64,000 nucleotides of DNA from Streptomyces asiaticus (GCF_018138715.1 NZ_JAGSHX010000006.1:1178001-1242000); one strand, 5' to 3'; positions 45,454 to 59,219 are shown, counted from the first letter of the stretch. Program-made: numbers and translations. Notes: generated from the sequence alone by a model not told the origin.

Positions 45454-45777
45454 TCAGCCGGCGGCGCCGCCGAACTCACGCTCGAGCGACGCGATCTGGT
45501 TGGAGCCCAGACCCCGCACACGACGGCTTTCGGAGATGCCGAGCCGCTCCATGATCTGCTTGGCGCGGACCTTGCCGACGCCGGGCAGGGACTCGAGGAG
45601 AGCGGACACCTTCATCTTGCCGATGACATCGTTCTCCTGGCCCTGCTTGATGACCTCGTGCAGGGAGGCGCCGGAGTGCTTGAGTCGATTCTTGACCTCG
45701 GCGCGCTCCCGGCGAGCCGCGGCGGCCTTTTCTAGCGCGGCTGCGCGCTGTTCAGGGGTAAGGGGCGGAAGAGCCAC
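45454..45777 (-). CDS. sihF: Streptomyces integration host factor (sIHF)
   Basis: 107-residue actinobacterial nucleoid protein. Long N-terminal helix (PLTPEQRAAALEKAAAARRERAEV) and a helix-two-turns-helix DNA-binding motif, LLESLPGVGKVRAKQIMERL. In S. coelicolor it binds DNA without sequence specificity, stimulates topoisomerase activity and affects sporulation and antibiotic production. GTG start at 45777 with GAGGTG upstream. The 203-bp upstream gap (45778-45980) carries its promoter. Confidence 0.95.
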   Translation of the reverse strand: MALPPLTPEQRAAALEKAAAARRERAEVKNRLKHSGASLHEVIKQGQENDVIGKMKVSALLESLPGVGKVRAKQIMERLGISESRRVRGLGSNQIASLEREFGGAAG

Positions 45778-45980
45778 GCCTACGTCACCTCGGATGTCGA
45801 ACTGTCGGATATGGACCGGTGAGGAACCTAGTCGCCCCTCACCTGGGGAGCAACGCGCAACGCAGCGCGCGTTCGCTCTCGTCGGAGACTAGCGGCCGAT
45901 CCCGCTCCAGTCAGCGAGAACAGACGAAAAGTCCTGGTCAGACTCGCTCGACTCCGACATTTACGGACAAAGTAGCCGGG

Positions 45981-46844
45981 TTATTCGGCCACGGCACGCA
46001 CTTCATCAGCCATTCGGGATGCCGCGGCGACCAGCGACGCGGCATCCGGACCGTGCCGGAGCACCCCCCGGCTGACGCTCGGAAGAACATTTCGCACCGC
46101 CGCGCCGAAGACCGCCGGAAGATCGGCTGGGGTCGCGCCCTGGGCCCCGATGCCGGGGGCCAGCAGCGGCCCGTCGATCGCCAGATCGGCGCCCAGCCGG
46201 TGCGCGGTGCCGCCGAGGGTGGCCCCGACCACGGCCCCGTACGAGCCGAGGCGGCCCTCGGCGGCCTCGGCGGCGTTCTCGGCCTTGAGCGCGGTCAGCA
46301 CGGTGGCCGCGACGGTCGTCCCGTCGGGCCGCACCGCGTGCTGCACCTCGGCGCCCTCCGGGTTGGACGTCAGCGCCAGCGCGAAGACGCCCGCCCCCGC
46401 CGCCCGCGCCGCGTCCAGCGCCGGGCGCAGCGAGCCGAAGCCGAGGTAGGGGCTGACGGTGACGGCGTCCGAGAAGAGCGGGCCGGCCGGATCCAGATAG
46501 GCGGAGGCGTACGCGGCCATGGTCGAGCCGATGTCGCCGCGCTTGGCGTCCATCAGCACCAGCGCCCCGGCGGCGCGGGCGTCGGCGACGGCCCGTTCCA
46601 GCACCGCGATGCCGCGGGAGCCGAACCGCTCGAAGAAGGCCGACTGCGGCTTGAGGACGGCGACCCGCTCGGCGAGGGCGTCCACGACGGTCCGGGTGAA
46701 CCGCTCCAGACCGGCCACATCGTCCCCCAGGCCCCAGTCGGCCAGCAGGGAGGCGTGCGGGTCGATGCCGACGCACAGCGGGCCGCGGGCGTCCATGGCG
46801 GCGCGCAAGCGGGTGCCGAAGGGGGTGGGTGCGGATCTCGTCAT
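45981..46844 (-). CDS. pyrF: Orotidine 5'-phosphate decarboxylase
   Basis: Last step of UMP synthesis. 287 residues from ATG 46844 with AAGGAGA six bases upstream. It is the type-2 form of OMP decarboxylase: CVGIDPHASLL at the start, catalytic LMDAKRGDIGSTM (the Asp-Lys-Asp set), LTSNPEGAEVQ, and LLAPGIGAQGATP. Last gene of the leftward pyr/car cluster, separated from pyrD by a dispersed repeat. Confidence 0.95.
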   Translation of the reverse strand: MTRSAPTPFGTRLRAAMDARGPLCVGIDPHASLLADWGLGDDVAGLERFTRTVVDALAERVAVLKPQSAFFERFGSRGIAVLERAVADARAAGALVLMDAKRGDIGSTMAAYASAYLDPAGPLFSDAVTVSPYLGFGSLRPALDAARAAGAGVFALALTSNPEGAEVQHAVRPDGTTVAATVLTALKAENAAEAAEGRLGSYGAVVGATLGGTAHRLGADLAIDGPLLAPGIGAQGATPADLPAVFGAAVRNVLPSVSRGVLRHGPDAASLVAAASRMADEVRAVAE

Positions 46845-46894
46845 CGGTCTCTCCTTCGGGATGCGTACGGGGTGTCCTGCCGATGCCCAACCGT

Positions 46895-46970
46895 GGGGGC
46901 TCCGCCCCACTCCCCCGCCGGGGCTCCGCCCCGAGCCCCGCTCCTCAATCGCCGGAGGGGCTGGGCGGGG
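46895..46970. repeat. Intergenic repeat overlapping the end of pyrD
   Basis: Two GGGCTCCGCCCC hairpins followed by the word CTCAATCGCCGGAGGGGCTG, related to elements at 1239 and 17529. The last part (46945-46970) is inside the pyrD frame, supplying its stop codon and last residues. Confidence 0.7.
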
Positions 46971-48060
46971 CGGCCGCGCCGACGGCCTCGGCGAGGGTGG
47001 CGTACGGGCTCGCGGCCAGGCGGGCCGCGAGGCCGCGGTGGATCTCACGGCACCAGAACGGCCCGCGGTAGATGAACGCGCTGTAGCCCTGGACCAGCGT
47101 CGCCCCCGCGAGGATCCGCTCCCAGACGTCGTCCGCGGTCTCGATCCCGCCGACCCCGACCAGGGTCAGCCGGTCCCCCACCCGGGCGTACAGACGGCGC
47201 AGCACCGCCAGGGAGCGCGCCTTCAGGGGCGCGCCGGACAGGCCGCCGGTCTCGGCGGTGAGCCGGGCGGGAGAGGCGAGGCCGAGGCCGTCGCGCGCGA
47301 TGGTGGTGTTCGTGGCGATGATGCCGTCCAGGCCGAGCTCGACCGCCAGATCGGCGACCGCGTCCACGTCCTCGTCGGCGAGGTCCGGCGCGATTTTGAC
47401 CAGAAGTGGCACCTTGCGACCGGTGACCGTGCGGTCCGCGGCCTCGCGGACCGCGGTCAGCAGCGGCCGCAGATGGTCCACGGCCTGGAGATTCCGCAGT
47501 CCGGGGGTATTGGGCGAGGAGACGTTGACGACGAGGTAGTCGGCGTGGGCGGCGAGCCGCTCGGTGGACGTCACATAGTCGGCGACGGCCTCCGCCTCCG
47601 GGACGACCTTGGTCTTGCCGATGTTGACGCCGACCGTCGTACGGAAGGCCGGGCGCCGGGCCGCGAGACGGGCCGCGACCGCCGCCGAGCCCTCGTTGTT
47701 GAAGCCCATCCGGTTGATCAGGGCGCGGTCGGCGACCAGCCGGAAGAGCCGCCGCTTGGGGTTGCCGGGCTGCGGCTGGGCGGTGACCGTGCCGATCTCG
47801 ACATGGTCGAAGCCCAGCATGGCCATGCCGTCGATCCCGGCGGCGTTCTTGTCGAATCCGGCGGCGAGCCCGAACGGCCCGTGCATCCGCAGGCCCAGCG
47901 CCTCGGTGCGCAGCGCCTTGTCGCGGGGGGCGAGGAGGGCCGCGACGAAGGTGCGCAGGACGGGGACGCGGGCGGCCAGCCGGATCCAGCCGAAGGCCAG
48001 GTGGTGGGCCTCTTCCGGGTCCATGCGCCGGAAGAGCAGGTTGAAGAGCAGCGAGTACAT
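46945..48060 (-). CDS. pyrD: Dihydroorotate dehydrogenase, quinone-dependent (class 2)
   Basis: Oxidises dihydroorotate to orotate using membrane quinone. 371 residues from ATG 48060. N-terminal amphipathic membrane-binding helix ([18 protein letters not shown]), [11 protein letters not shown], class-2 active-site serine in [21 protein letters not shown], and [13 protein letters not shown]. The last eight or so residues (APPSPSGD) are encoded by an intergenic repeat and are probably not functional. RBS weak. Lies 86 bp from carB with a palindromic terminator between. Confidence 0.96.
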   Translation of the reverse strand: MYSLLFNLLFRRMDPEEAHHLAFGWIRLAARVPVLRTFVAALLAPRDKALRTEALGLRMHGPFGLAAGFDKNAAGIDGMAMLGFDHVEIGTVTAQPQPGNPKRRLFRLVADRALINRMGFNNEGSAAVAARLAARRPAFRTTVGVNIGKTKVVPEAEAVADYVTSTERLAAHADYLVVNVSSPNTPGLRNLQAVDHLRPLLTAVREAADRTVTGRKVPLLVKIAPDLADEDVDAVADLAVELGLDGIIATNTTIARDGLGLASPARLTAETGGLSGAPLKARSLAVLRRLYARVGDRLTLVGVGGIETADDVWERILAGATLVQGYSAFIYRGPFWCREIHRGLAARLAASPYATLAEAVGAAAPPSPSGD

Positions 48061-48111
48061 GAGGGGCTTTCTGCGCGCGGCGGAAGCGGGGGAAGAGTGG
48101 CGGCTCGCGAA

Positions 48112-48139
48112 GAGGGGGACACCGGCCGGTGTCCCCCTC
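48112..48139 (-). terminator. Perfect 28-bp palindrome between carB and pyrD
   Basis: GAGGGGGACACCGG is followed immediately by its reverse complement, 8 bp past the carB stop. A strong candidate terminator or attenuating structure that could separate pyrD-pyrF expression from the upstream pyrRBC-carAB transcript. Confidence 0.7.
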
Positions 48140-48146
48140 CCTCGCC

Positions 48147-51450
<3,304 letters not shown>

Positions 51451-51458
<8 letters not shown>

Positions 51459-52590
51459 GCTGGCCCTCCATCAGGGACACGAAGCGGTCGAAAAGGTACG
51501 CGGCGTCATGCGGACCGGCGGCGGCTTCGGGGTGGTACTGGACGCTGAACGCGGGGCGGTCGAGCAGCCGCAGCCCCTCGACCACGTTGTCGTTGAGGCA
51601 GACGTGGGAGACCTCGGCGCGGCCGAAGGGGGTGTCGGACGGCGCGTCGAGCGGGGCGTCCACGGCGAAGCCGTGGTTGTGGGCGGTGACCTCCACCTTG
51701 CCGGTGGTGCGGTCCTGCACCGGCTGGTTGATCCCGCGGTGGCCGTACTTCAGCTTGAAGGTGCCGAAGCCGAGCGCGCGGCCGAGGATCTGGTTGCCGA
51801 AGCAGATGCCGAACAGCGGCGTGGAGCGCTCCAGCACGGCCCGCATCAGGGCGACGGGGTGGTCGGCGGTGGCCGGGTCGCCGGGGCCGTTGGAGAAGAA
51901 GACCCCGTCCGGGTTCACCGCGTAGACGTCCTCGGCGGTGGCGGTCGCGGGCAGCACGTGCACCTCGATGCCGCGCTCGGCCATCCGGTGCGGGGTCATG
52001 CCCTTGATGCCCAGGTCGATCGCGGCGACGGTGAACCTCTTGGTGCCGATCGCCGGGACGACGTACGCCTCCTCGGTGGCCACCTCGCCGCTGAGGTCGG
52101 CGCCCTTCATCTGCGGGGCCTCCCGCACCTTCGCCAGCAGGGTGGCCTCGTCGGCGAGCGCCCCGCCGGAGAAGATGCCCACGCGCATGGCGCCGCGCTC
52201 GCGCAGATGGCGGGTGAGAGCGCGGGTGTCGATCCCGCTGATGCCGACGACGCCCTGGGCGCTGAGCTCCTCGTCGAGCGAGCGGCGGGAGCGCCAGTTG
52301 GAGGGCGTACGGGCCGGGTCGCGCACCACATAGCCGGAGACCCAGATCCGCTTCGACTCCGGGTCCTCGTCGTTGACGCCGGTGTTCCCGATGTGCGGGG
52401 CGGTCATCACGACGACCTGGCGGTGGTAGGAGGGGTCGGTCAGGGTCTCCTGGTAGCCGGTCATCCCGGTGGAGAACACGGCCTCGCCGAAGGTCTCCCC
52501 CACGGCCCCGTAGGCCCGGCCGCGGAAGGAGCGGCCGTCCTCCAGGACGAGGACTGCGGGGCTGGTGGCCCCCCTGTTGGAGGTGGTCAT
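51451..52590 (-). CDS. carA: Carbamoyl-phosphate synthase small (glutaminase) subunit
   Basis: 379 residues. N-terminal CPSase small-chain domain ([29 protein letters not shown]) and C-terminal class I glutamine amidotransferase: nucleophile Cys near 261 in FGICFGNQ (family consensus GICLGHQ) and His/Glu in QYHPEA near the end. It feeds ammonia to CarB. ATG 52590 overlaps the stop of the upstream PH-like gene as ATGA. Confidence 0.97.
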
Positions 52591-53183
52591 CGTGCACCTT
52601 CCTGGTTGTGCTCGGTGTTCTTGACGGCCAGGGCCTCGACCCAGACCGGGTGCTCGGCCGCGTGGTCGGAGCGGAAGCCGGAGTCGATCAGCCGGTCACC
52701 GTGGCTCCAGGTGATCACCAGCAGCCCGCCCTCGGCGAGGACCTTGCCCGCGATGCCCTTGTCGAGCCGGGCGCCGCGCAGCTCGGCGGCGGGGATGAAG
52801 AAGTCCTGCGCGCCCGGCCGTACGACGCTCACGCCCTGGTCGGTGAGGGTGAGCTCGACCCGGCTGCGGGTGCCGAGGCCATGGGCGACGATCCGGTCCA
52901 GCCACTGCCCGGCGGTGGTGGAGCCGTGGTAGCGGCCGCTCATCGACACCTTGGGCTCGCCGGGCTCGGCCGGGGCCTGGGGCAGCTCGGGGAGGTCGCC
53001 CTGGAGGGTGCCGCGCCACTTCCAGCCCTCGCGCATCAGCCAGTAGACCAGCGCGATGACCAGCAGCAGCCCGACGACCCAGCCGAGCCGGGCGGCCCAG
53101 TCCGTCACGTCCTGCGATTTCTGCTCGGCCGCGAGGCCCGCGAATCCCGCGAGGCCCGCCACCGGATGACTCGGAGTCGTCAC
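52587..53183 (-). CDS. Membrane-anchored PH-like protein in the pyr cluster
   Basis: 198 residues from GTG 53183, which overlaps the pyrC stop (GTGA); its own stop overlaps carA (ATGA). One N-terminal membrane helix ([18 protein letters not shown] at about 34-51) followed by a soluble beta-rich domain (about 80-185: [40 protein letters not shown]). It occupies the conserved position between pyrC and carA in Streptomyces. Its role in pyrimidine synthesis is not known; tight coupling suggests a partner or regulator of a pyr enzyme at the membrane (inference). Confidence 0.85.
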   Translation of the reverse strand: MTTPSHPVAGLAGFAGLAAEQKSQDVTDWAARLGWVVGLLLVIALVYWLMREGWKWRGTLQGDLPELPQAPAEPGEPKVSMSGRYHGSTTAGQWLDRIVAHGLGTRSRVELTLTDQGVSVVRPGAQDFFIPAAELRGARLDKGIAGKVLAEGGLLVITWSHGDRLIDSGFRSDHAAEHPVWVEALAVKNTEHNQEGAR

Positions 53184-54481
53184 GCCAGCTTCCCGTCCAC
53201 AACCGTCGCCCGGCCCCGCAGGAAGGTGTACGTCACGCGGCCCGGCAGTTCGCGGCCCTCGTAGGGGGTGTTGCGGCTGCGGGAGGCGAAGCCCGCGGGG
53301 TTCACCACACCACGGTAAGCCGAGTCGAGCAGGGTGAGGTTGGCGGGCTCCCCGGCGGCGATGGGACGGCCGTGACCGGTCAGGCGGCCGATGGCCGAGG
53401 GCCGCGCCGACATCCGGTCGGCGACGCCCGTCCAGTCCAGCAGCCCGGTGTCCACCATGGTGTGCTGGACCACGGACAGCGCCGTCTCCAGGCCCACCAT
53501 GCCCATGGCCGCCGCGCCCCACTCGCAGTCCTTGTCCTCGTGCGGATGCGGGGCGTGGTCGGTGGCCACGCAGTCGATGGTGCCGTCGGCGAGCGCCTCG
53601 CGCAGCGCCATCACATCGGCCTCGGTGCGCAGCGGCGGGTTCACCTTGTAGACGGGGTCGTAGGAGCGTACGAGCTCGTCGGTCAGCAGCAGGTGGTGCG
53701 GGGTGACCTCGGCGGTGACGTTCCAGCCCTTGGACTTGGCCCAGCGGACGATCTCCACCGAGCCCGCGGTGGACAGATGGCAGATGTGCACCCGGGAGCC
53801 GACGTGCGCGGCGAGCAGCACATCGCGGGCGATGATCGACTCCTCGGCGACGGCCGGCCAGCCGCCCAGGCCCAGCTCGGCGGAGACGACGCCCTCGTTC
53901 ATCTGGGCGCCCTCGGTGAGCCGGGGCTCCTGGGCGTGCTGGGCGATGACGCCGTCGAACGCCTTCACGTACTCCAGCGCGCGGCGCATGATCACCGCGT
54001 CGTCCACGCACTTGCCGTCGTCGGAGAAGACCCGCACCCCGGCGGCGGAGTCGTGCATCGCGCCCAGCTCGGCGAGCTTCTTGCCCTCCAGGCCCACGGT
54101 CACCGCCCCGATGGGCTGTACGTCGCAGTAGCCGGACTCCTTGCCCAGCCGCCACACCTGCTCGACGACGCCCGCGGTGTCGGCCACCGGGAAGGTGTTG
54201 GCCATGGCGTGGACGGCGGTGAAGCCGCCGATCGCGGCGGCCCGGGTGCCGGTGAGGACCGTCTCGGAGTCCTCCCGGCCGGGCTCGCGCAGATGGGTGT
54301 GGAGGTCGACCAGGCCCGGCAGCAGGATCTGCCCGGTGGCGTCGATCACGGTGGCGCCGTCGGCGTCGAGGCCGGTGCCGACCGCGGCGATGCGCTCGCC
54401 CTCGATCAGCACGTCACGCGGCTCACCGCCGAGCACCTTCGCCCCGCGCAGCAGCGTCTTGTGGGTGTCGCTCATGGTCAC
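53180..54481 (-). CDS. pyrC: Dihydroorotase
   Basis: Cyclises carbamoyl aspartate to dihydroorotate. 433 residues, type I amidohydrolase: zinc motif [10 protein letters not shown] at about 59-68, [18 protein letters not shown], and [16 protein letters not shown] 54481 overlaps the pyrB stop as GTGA; the ATG at 54475 (MSDTHK) is an alternative start. Part of the coupled chain pyrB-pyrC-PH-like-carA-carB. Confidence 0.97.
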   Translation of the reverse strand: MTMSDTHKTLLRGAKVLGGEPRDVLIEGERIAAVGTGLDADGATVIDATGQILLPGLVDLHTHLREPGREDSETVLTGTRAAAIGGFTAVHAMANTFPVADTAGVVEQVWRLGKESGYCDVQPIGAVTVGLEGKKLAELGAMHDSAAGVRVFSDDGKCVDDAVIMRRALEYVKAFDGVIAQHAQEPRLTEGAQMNEGVVSAELGLGGWPAVAEESIIARDVLLAAHVGSRVHICHLSTAGSVEIVRWAKSKGWNVTAEVTPHHLLLTDELVRSYDPVYKVNPPLRTEADVMALREALADGTIDCVATDHAPHPHEDKDCEWGAAAMGMVGLETALSVVQHTMVDTGLLDWTGVADRMSARPSAIGRLTGHGRPIAAGEPANLTLLDSAYRGVVNPAGFASRSRNTPYEGRELPGRVTYTFLRGRATVVDGKLA

Positions 54482-55458
54482 TTGCTCTCCTCGGTGCGGG
54501 CGGCGGCGACGGCGGACTCGTTCCCGCCGAGCAGCAGGTACAGGACGGCCATGCGGATCGAGACCCCGTTGGCGACCTGCTCGACGGCGGTGCAGCGGTC
54601 GGAGTCCGCGACATCGGCGGTGATCTCCATGCCGCGGTTCATGGGGCCGGGGTGCATCACGATGGCGTGCTCGGGCATCCGCGCCATCCGGTCGCCGTCC
54701 AGGCCGTAGCGGCGGGCGTACTCCCGCTCGGTGGGGAAGAACGCGGCGTTCATGCGCTCGCGCTGGACCCGCAGCATCATCACGGCGTCGGTCTTGCCGA
54801 TCACCGCGTCCAGGTCGTAGGAGACCTCGCAGGGCCAGCTCTCCACGCCGAAGGGGACCAGCGTCGGCGGGGCGACCAGGGTGACCTCGGCGCCCAGGGT
54901 GGACAGCAGATGGACGTTGGAGCGGGCCACCCGGCTGTGCAGGACGTCGCCGACGATGGTGATCCGGCGGCCGGACAGGTCCTGGCCCACGCCGGACGCC
55001 CCGGAGGCCAGCCGGCGGCGCATGGTGAACGCGTCGAGCAGCGCCTGGGTGGGGTGCTCATGGGTGCCGTCGCCGGCGTTCACCACGGCGCCGTTGATCC
55101 AGCCGGAGGTGGCCAGCCGGTGCGGGGCGCCGGAGGCGTGGTGGCGGATCACCACGGCGTCGGCGCCCATCGCCTCCAGGGTGAGCGCGGTGTCCTTCAG
55201 GGACTCGCCCTTGGAGACCGAGGACCCCTTGGCGGAGAAGTTGATCACGTCGGCGGAAAGCCGCTTGGCGGCCGCCTCGAACGAGATGCGGGTGCGGGTG
55301 GAGTCCTCGAAGAAGAGGTTGACGACGGTACGGCCGCGCAGGGTCGGCAGTTTCTTGATCGGCCGGTCGGCGAGCCGGGCCAGTTCCTCGGCGGTGTCGA
55401 GGATCAGGACGGCGTCGTCGCGCGAGAGATCGGCGGCCGAGATGAGGTGGCGCTTCAT
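54478..55458 (-). CDS. pyrB: Aspartate carbamoyltransferase catalytic subunit
   Basis: Transfers the carbamoyl group to aspartate. 326 residues from ATG 55458 (ACGGAG seven bases upstream). Carbamoyl-phosphate loop [12 protein letters not shown] at about 50-61, [20 protein letters not shown] and [12 protein letters not shown]. No regulatory pyrI is present, as in other actinobacteria, so control is likely through PyrR. Confidence 0.97.
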   Translation of the reverse strand: MKRHLISAADLSRDDAVLILDTAEELARLADRPIKKLPTLRGRTVVNLFFEDSTRTRISFEAAAKRLSADVINFSAKGSSVSKGESLKDTALTLEAMGADAVVIRHHASGAPHRLATSGWINGAVVNAGDGTHEHPTQALLDAFTMRRRLASGASGVGQDLSGRRITIVGDVLHSRVARSNVHLLSTLGAEVTLVAPPTLVPFGVESWPCEVSYDLDAVIGKTDAVMMLRVQRERMNAAFFPTEREYARRYGLDGDRMARMPEHAIVMHPGPMNRGMEITADVADSDRCTAVEQVANGVSIRMAVLYLLLGGNESAVAAARTEESK

Positions 55459-55597
55459 CCGGTTGCTCCGTGGGTGAAGGAGGTGTGCGGGCGTGCGGGC
55501 GGGCAGGCGCGGGGACCGGTGGCCTGGCGGCACCGGTGGTACGTCGGGCGGGTTCCCCTCCGGTCGCCGGGGTGGCACTCGCCGTCGGTGCGGGGCG

Positions 55598-56222
<625 letters not shown>

Positions 56223-56242
56223 CGGTCGGATTTGCGCCATTC

Positions 56243-56274
56243 ACACTAGCAGGGATACCGAGTGCCCCCGTCAA
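56243..56274 (-). promoter_or_regulatory. Putative pyr operon promoter
   Basis: TTGACG (56269-56274) on the minus strand with either TGCTAG at 17 bp (56246-56251) or TAGTGT at 20 bp (56243-56248). It lies about 65 bp upstream of pyrR and back-to-back with the bldD promoter. Confidence 0.45.
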
Positions 56275-56308
56275 CACCCCTGGCCGGAGCCCCTCCGCTC
56301 CGTTCGGC

Positions 56309-56350
56309 TTGACGAATGGAAATTACGCTGCGTAACCTCACAGTGAGTGA
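56309..56350 (+). promoter_or_regulatory. bldD promoter with autoregulatory BldD box
   Basis: TTGACG (56309-56314), 18-bp spacer, TAACCT (56333-56338). The sequence TCACAGTGAGTGA at 56338-56350, overlapping the -10 and the start-point region, matches eight of nine fixed positions of the BldD consensus TNACNCWGNGTNA. BldD is known to repress its own gene. Confidence 0.7.
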
Positions 56351-56398
56351 CCAGCCGCGCGGCACAGCCGCACGTCGATACAGCGTCCGGGGAGCTTT

Positions 56399-56899
56399 AT
56401 GTCCAGCGAATACGCCAAACAGCTCGGGGCCAAGCTCCGCGCCATCCGCACCCAGCAGGGCCTCTCCCTCCACGGTGTCGAGGAGAAGTCCCAGGGCCGC
56501 TGGAAGGCCGTGGTGGTGGGATCGTACGAGCGCGGCGACCGCGCCGTGACCGTGCAGCGTCTCGCCGAGCTGGCCGACTTCTACGGCGTCCCGGTGCAGG
56601 AGCTGCTTCCGGGCACGAGCCCGGCCGGGGCCGCGGAGCCGCCGCCGAAGCTGGTACTGGACCTGGAGCGACTGGCCCATGTGCCGGTCGAGAAGGCGGG
56701 CCCGCTACAGCGGTACGCCGCGACGATCCAGAGCCAGCGTGGTGACTACAACGGCAAGGTGCTCTCGATCCGTCAGGACGATCTGCGCACCCTCGCCGTC
56801 ATCTATGACCAGTCGCCGTCCGTGCTGACCGAACAGCTGATCAGCTGGGGCGTGCTGGGCGCCGACGCCCGCCGCGCGGTCCAGCACGAAGACGTCTGA
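56399..56899 (+). CDS. bldD: Developmental master regulator BldD
   Basis: 166 residues. XRE-type HTH domain at 1-70 (KLRAIRTQQGLSLHGVEEKS, WKAVVVGSYERGDRAV) and C-terminal domain (about 85-166) with the cyclic-di-GMP signature R114-G-D116 - eight residues - R125-Q-D-D128. Tetrameric c-di-GMP bound there dimerises BldD, which then represses sporulation genes during vegetative growth. The only rightward gene between 39.2 and 64 kb here. Start ATG 56399 is preceded by a GGGGAG-type RBS. Confidence 0.98.
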   Translation: MSSEYAKQLGAKLRAIRTQQGLSLHGVEEKSQGRWKAVVVGSYERGDRAVTVQRLAELADFYGVPVQELLPGTSPAGAAEPPPKLVLDLERLAHVPVEKAGPLQRYAATIQSQRGDYNGKVLSIRQDDLRTLAVIYDQSPSVLTEQLISWGVLGADARRAVQHEDV

Positions 56900-56932
56900 G
56901 TCCCTCTTTCCCCTGTTCACCTGCAGAAACGT

Positions 56933-56983
56933 GCCGCCGGGGGCAGTGGAGCCCTGACTGGGTCCTCCACCGCCCCCGGCGGC
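56933..56983. terminator. Bidirectional terminator between bldD and nusB
   Basis: 18-bp stem with one G-U pair (56933-56950 with 56966-56983), 15-nt loop, then TTTGT. Serves the convergent bldD and nusB genes. Confidence 0.9.
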
Positions 56984-57020
56984 TTTGTCGTGTGATGAAC
57001 GCGGCTATGCCTGGTGCCGG

Positions 57021-57473
57021 CTATCCCTGGTGCTCCCGGGGCTCCTGCTCACGACGCAGACTCGGCTTCAGCTCCTTGATGCGGCCCAGCAGGCCGTTGA
57101 CAAAGGCCGGCGAGTCATCGGTGGAGAACTCCTTGGCGAGCTGCACCGCCTCGTCGATCACCACCGCGTCCGGGGTCGCGTCCTCCCACACCAGCTCATA
57201 GGCGCCCAGCCGCAGGATGTTCCGGTCGACGACCGGCATCCGGTCCAGCGTCCAGCCCACCGCGTAGGTGGCGATCAGCTCGTCGATCCGGCCGATGTGC
57301 TGGGCATAGCCCTCGACGAGCTGCATCGTGTATTCGCTGACCGGCGGCTGCCGGTCGTCGGTCCGGGCGAGCCGGATCCAGTCCGCGAGCACGGTCTGCA
57401 CGGTGCTGCCGCGCTGATCGGCCTCGAAGAGGATCTGGAAGGCGCGCTTACGGGCCTTGTTGCGGGCAGCCAC
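57021..57473 (-). CDS. nusB: Transcription antitermination factor NusB
   Basis: 150-residue all-helical protein that pairs with NusE (S10) on boxA RNA during rRNA transcription. ARNKARKRAFQILFEADQ at the N-terminus, ILRLGAYELVWED and DDSPAFVNGLLGRI in the C-terminal half. GTG start at 57473, two bases after the efp stop, so co-translated with efp. Confidence 0.96.
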   Translation of the reverse strand: MAARNKARKRAFQILFEADQRGSTVQTVLADWIRLARTDDRQPPVSEYTMQLVEGYAQHIGRIDELIATYAVGWTLDRMPVVDRNILRLGAYELVWEDATPDAVVIDEAVQLAKEFSTDDSPAFVNGLLGRIKELKPSLRREQEPREHQG

Positions 57474-57475
57474 GG

Positions 57476-58042
57476 TTAGTTGTTCACCCGACCGAGGTAC
57501 TCACCGGAGCGGGTGTCGACCTTGATCTTCTCACCGGTGGTGATGAACAGCGGCACACCGATCTCGTAGCCGGTCTCCAGCTTGGCGGGCTTGGTGCCAC
57601 CGGTGGAGCGGTCGCCCTGGACACCCGGCTCGGTGTACTCGATCACCAGCTCGACGGCGGCGGGCAGCTCGACGTACAGCGGGTTGCCCTCGTACATCGC
57701 CACGACGGCCTCGAACCCCTCGAGCAGGTAGCGGGCGTTGTCGCCGACGACCTCGGGGGTGATGTAGATCTGGTCGAAGGTGTCCATGTCCATGAACACA
57801 AAGCTCTCGCCGTCCTTGTACGAGAACTGCATGCCGCGCTTGTCGACATTGGCCGTCTCGACCTTCACACCGGCGTTGAAGGTCTTGTCGACCACCTTGC
57901 CGGACAGCACGTTCTTGAGCTTGGTGCGCACGAAAGCGGGGCCCTTGCCGGGCTTGACGTGCTGGAACTCGACGACGGACCACAGCTGGCCGCCGTCGAG
58001 CTTGAGCACCATGCCGTTCTTGAGGTCGTTCGTGGATGCCAC
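57476..58042 (-). CDS. efp: Elongation factor P
   Basis: 188-residue tRNA-shaped factor that rescues ribosomes stalled on polyproline stretches. Three beta-barrel domains; the tip loop [10 protein letters not shown] carries Lys33, the position modified in some bacteria. GTG start at 58042 with AGGAG 11 bases upstream. The window encodes proline-rich proteins such as the neighbour at 59282 that would plausibly need it. Confidence 0.97.
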   Translation of the reverse strand: MASTNDLKNGMVLKLDGGQLWSVVEFQHVKPGKGPAFVRTKLKNVLSGKVVDKTFNAGVKVETANVDKRGMQFSYKDGESFVFMDMDTFDQIYITPEVVGDNARYLLEGFEAVVAMYEGNPLYVELPAAVELVIEYTEPGVQGDRSTGGTKPAKLETGYEIGVPLFITTGEKIKVDTRSGEYLGRVNN

Positions 58043-58106
58043 GGTTGCGGGTTCTCCTGGACTACAGCTGGTGGAGACCAGAGAGCCGCCGGCGCGCCCG
58101 GTTCCG

Positions 58107-59219
58107 CTAGAGCGCGAGCAGCTCTTTGGTCGTGATGGTGAGTAGCTCGGGTCCGCCGTCCGCCTCGGGGCGGACGACGAGCGTGTCATCGATCCGGACA
58201 CCGCCCCGGCCCGGGAGGTGGACCCCCGGCTCGACGGTGACCGGCACACAAGCGTCCAGTTTACCCATGGCGGACGGTGTGAGCCGAGGGTCCTCGTCGA
58301 TTTCCAGGCCCACACCGTGTCCGGTGCACGGTTCCAGCCCGTCTCCGAAGCCCGCGGCGGTCAGCACCTGACGGGTCACCCGGTCCACGTCCCGGTACGC
58401 CCGGCCCGGCAACAGCGCCTCCCGCCCGGCCCGCTGAGCGGCGAAGACGGCATCGTACAACTCGACCTGCCAGTCCGCGGGCGAGGGCCCGATGACGAAG
58501 GTGCGGCCCACCTGGCAGCGGTAGCCGCGGTAGTCGGCGCCGAGGGAGATGGTGAGGAAATCGCCCTCCTCGACCCTCCGGTCGGTGGGCAGATGGGCGG
58601 GACGCCCGGCGTTGGGCCCCGCCGCGACCACGGTGGGGAAGGCCGGGCCGTCCGCGCCGTGGTCGACCAGCCGGCGCTCCAGCTCCAGCGCCAGATGCCG
58701 CTCGGTGCGGCCCACCAGGATCGACTCCAGCAGCTCGCCGAGCGCCTGGTCGGCGAGCTCCCCGGCGATCCGCATACAGGAGATCTCCTCGTCGTCCTTG
58801 ATGAGCCGCAACTGCTCGACGGCGCGGCCCAGATCGGCGAGGCGGACGCGGGGGGCGGCGGCGCCGAGCGCCCGATGGCGGGCGACGGTCAGATCGTGCT
58901 CCTCGACGGCCAGCGACTCGGCGCCGTCCGCCGCGGCCAGATCGGCGGCGGCCACGGCCGGATCGCCGTCCGCGCCGGGCACCACCAGCAGCCGCGGCTC
59001 GTCGGAACGCGGTGGCCCCGCGGAGAGCGGGGGCGCGGACGGGACCTCGGTGGCCACCAGCACATCCTGGACGGGTCCGAGCAGCAGCACGGCCCCGGGC
59101 GGCACGGCGCCGCACAGATAGCGCACATTGGCGGGCCGGGACACCAGCGCCGCCGCGCTCCCGGCCGCGGTGCACTGATCGTGCAGACGGGCACGTCGGG
59201 CCGCGTACACCTCGGACAT
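58107..59219 (-). CDS. M24 (Xaa-Pro peptidase-like) protein with degenerate metal site
   Basis: 370 residues from ATG 59219. N-terminal creatinase-like domain (about 1-135) and C-terminal pita-bread domain (145-365). The His ligand (His301 in GHGVGLEI) and one Glu (Glu330 in [10 protein letters not shown]) are kept, but the two Asp ligands usual in DxG...GYxSDxTRT are Ser225 (TISLGADY) and Gln236 (GYRCQVGRT), and the last Glu is Asp344 (GGVRIDDT). It is probably not a normal dimetal peptidase. The place next to efp is conserved in actinobacteria, where it is usually called aminopeptidase P or PepQ. Confidence 0.85.
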   Translation of the reverse strand: MSEVYAARRARLHDQCTAAGSAAALVSRPANVRYLCGAVPPGAVLLLGPVQDVLVATEVPSAPPLSAGPPRSDEPRLLVVPGADGDPAVAAADLAAADGAESLAVEEHDLTVARHRALGAAAPRVRLADLGRAVEQLRLIKDDEEISCMRIAGELADQALGELLESILVGRTERHLALELERRLVDHGADGPAFPTVVAAGPNAGRPAHLPTDRRVEEGDFLTISLGADYRGYRCQVGRTFVIGPSPADWQVELYDAVFAAQRAGREALLPGRAYRDVDRVTRQVLTAAGFGDGLEPCTGHGVGLEIDEDPRLTPSAMGKLDACVPVTVEPGVHLPGRGGVRIDDTLVVRPEADGGPELLTITTKELLAL

